From NCBI GenBank assembly GCA_963702175.1, contig OY969721.1:1488001-1552000 (forward strand): 64,000 nucleotides of DNA. The letters run 5' to 3'. Under the pieces are notes generated by a model that worked only from the letters and a program-made list of their open reading frames with translations, ran no database searches and had not been told where the DNA came from. Shown piece by piece: positions 63,690 through 64,000 of the stretch (the stretch's first letter is position 1; the number at the start of each line of letters is the position of its first letter). Position numbers and translations under genes: made by a program. This DNA is from VRUE01 sp963702175 (lineage in GTDB: Bacteria > Actinomycetota > Thermoleophilia > Solirubrobacterales > 70-9).

Positions 63690-64000
63690 CTAGCCCGGCT
63701 TAGCCGCCGGGTTGACTGGTTTGACTGGTTGATGCCCTAGTGACGACTTGAGAGAGCGCTGAGCGAGGGGCCTAGGGCGAGGCCTGCGCTTGCGCTTGCC
63801 GCTCTTGCTGGCCTTCCCGCACCCCGCTGCCTTGACAAGCGGCCGGAAGTCCTTGGCCTTGCCGCTGTGGGCGTCGAGCTCGACGATCGCGCGATGGCGG
63901 CCTTTGCAGAGGTTGGTCGAGTTGATGATCAGGCCCTTGTTGCCACCCTGGAAGCTGAAGACGGCGGAGGAGACCGGGGCGTCTGGGACCAGCTCGAAGG
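63690..64000 (-). CDS. C-terminal part of a secreted-type protein (start outside window)
   Basis: The minus-strand frame is open to the right edge and ends at the stop 63690-63692. The visible 102 residues read F-E-L-V-P-D-A-P-V-S-S-A-V-F-S-F-Q-G-G-N-K-G-L-I-I (in two parts around a Gly-Gly), then N-S-T-N-L-C-K-G-R-H-R-A, then a Lys/Arg-rich tail K-S-G-K-R-K-R-R-P-R-P. The D-A-P-V-S-S...Q-G-G-x-K-G-L-x-x-N-S-T-N-L-C pattern is typical of long Thermoleophilia surface proteins of unknown role. It is upstream of, and probably co-transcribed with, the secreted protein at 62485-63681. Confidence 0.65.
   Translation of the reverse strand, partial: FELVPDAPVSSAVFSFQGGNKGLIINSTNLCKGRHRAIVELDAHSGKAKDFRPLVKAAGCGKASKSGKRKRRPRPRPLAQRSLKSSLGHQPVKPVNPAAKPG

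Overview
The window is GC-rich DNA (well over 60% G+C by eye) with heavy GTG/TTG start use, dense ATGA-type gene overlaps and several secreted protein families typical of deep-branching Actinomycetota. I infer Thermoleophilia, most likely Solirubrobacterales. The basis is protein style and gene neighbourhoods, not a database match.

Layout. (1) 1-14.5 kb is mostly housekeeping: fumarase, an AAA_14/DUF4143 ATPase, a secreted metallophosphoesterase, an aldehyde dehydrogenase, a SpoIID-type protein, YchF, a PAP2 phosphatase, a run of small envelope-stress-type proteins and a Nei-type glycosylase. (2) 14.7-17.9 kb holds two exported proteins, one of them a 672-residue protein built from five Gly/Asp/Asn/Ala repeats with curlin-like Q-I-G-N-G-N-A signatures and Cys-Gly-Cys pairs. 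(3) 18-41 kb is core again: a methylmalonyl-CoA epimerase operon, RarA, a second aldehyde dehydrogenase, an ATP-grasp/methyltransferase pair, the cytochrome c maturation-haem block (ccmA-ccmB-ccmC-ccmD-like-hemA-hemC-cobA/hemD) followed by birA, a large helicase, a TlpA-like lipoprotein, NfeD-like/SPFH proteins and a GalT-like enzyme.

(4) 41.9-59.3 kb is an accessory region organised around one intact tRNA-Arg(CCT) at 44064-44137. Two 5'-half copies lie to its left and three 3'-half copies to its right, splitting the region into tandem cassettes. These carry a small-protein/nucleotidyltransferase pair, a DUF5678-like/retropepsin-like pair, an AlbA_2-domain pair, a frameshifted gene next to an IS3-family element, a Fic protein, a divergent subtilisin/DyP-peroxidase cluster of mostly unknown proteins, a second AAA_14 ATPase and hipBA. 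No intact integrase is visible; only possible tails remain. (5) 59.3-64 kb has a divergent regulator/membrane-protein pair facing a TIGR04255-HTH-RES trio with a duplicated 12-bp operator, then a lower-GC operon of two secreted proteins.

A second theme is a set of long perfect inverted repeats (arms 15-29 bp) at gene starts and ends (3260, 6813, 22204, 29636, 32267) and one inside birA (32781). Two of them share a central motif around CCCTATGG, suggesting a dispersed palindromic element. The strongest candidates for something undescribed are the repeat protein at 15850-17868, the subtilisin/DyP cluster at 49429-56029, the two-sided tRNA-Arg cassette array and the palindrome family.
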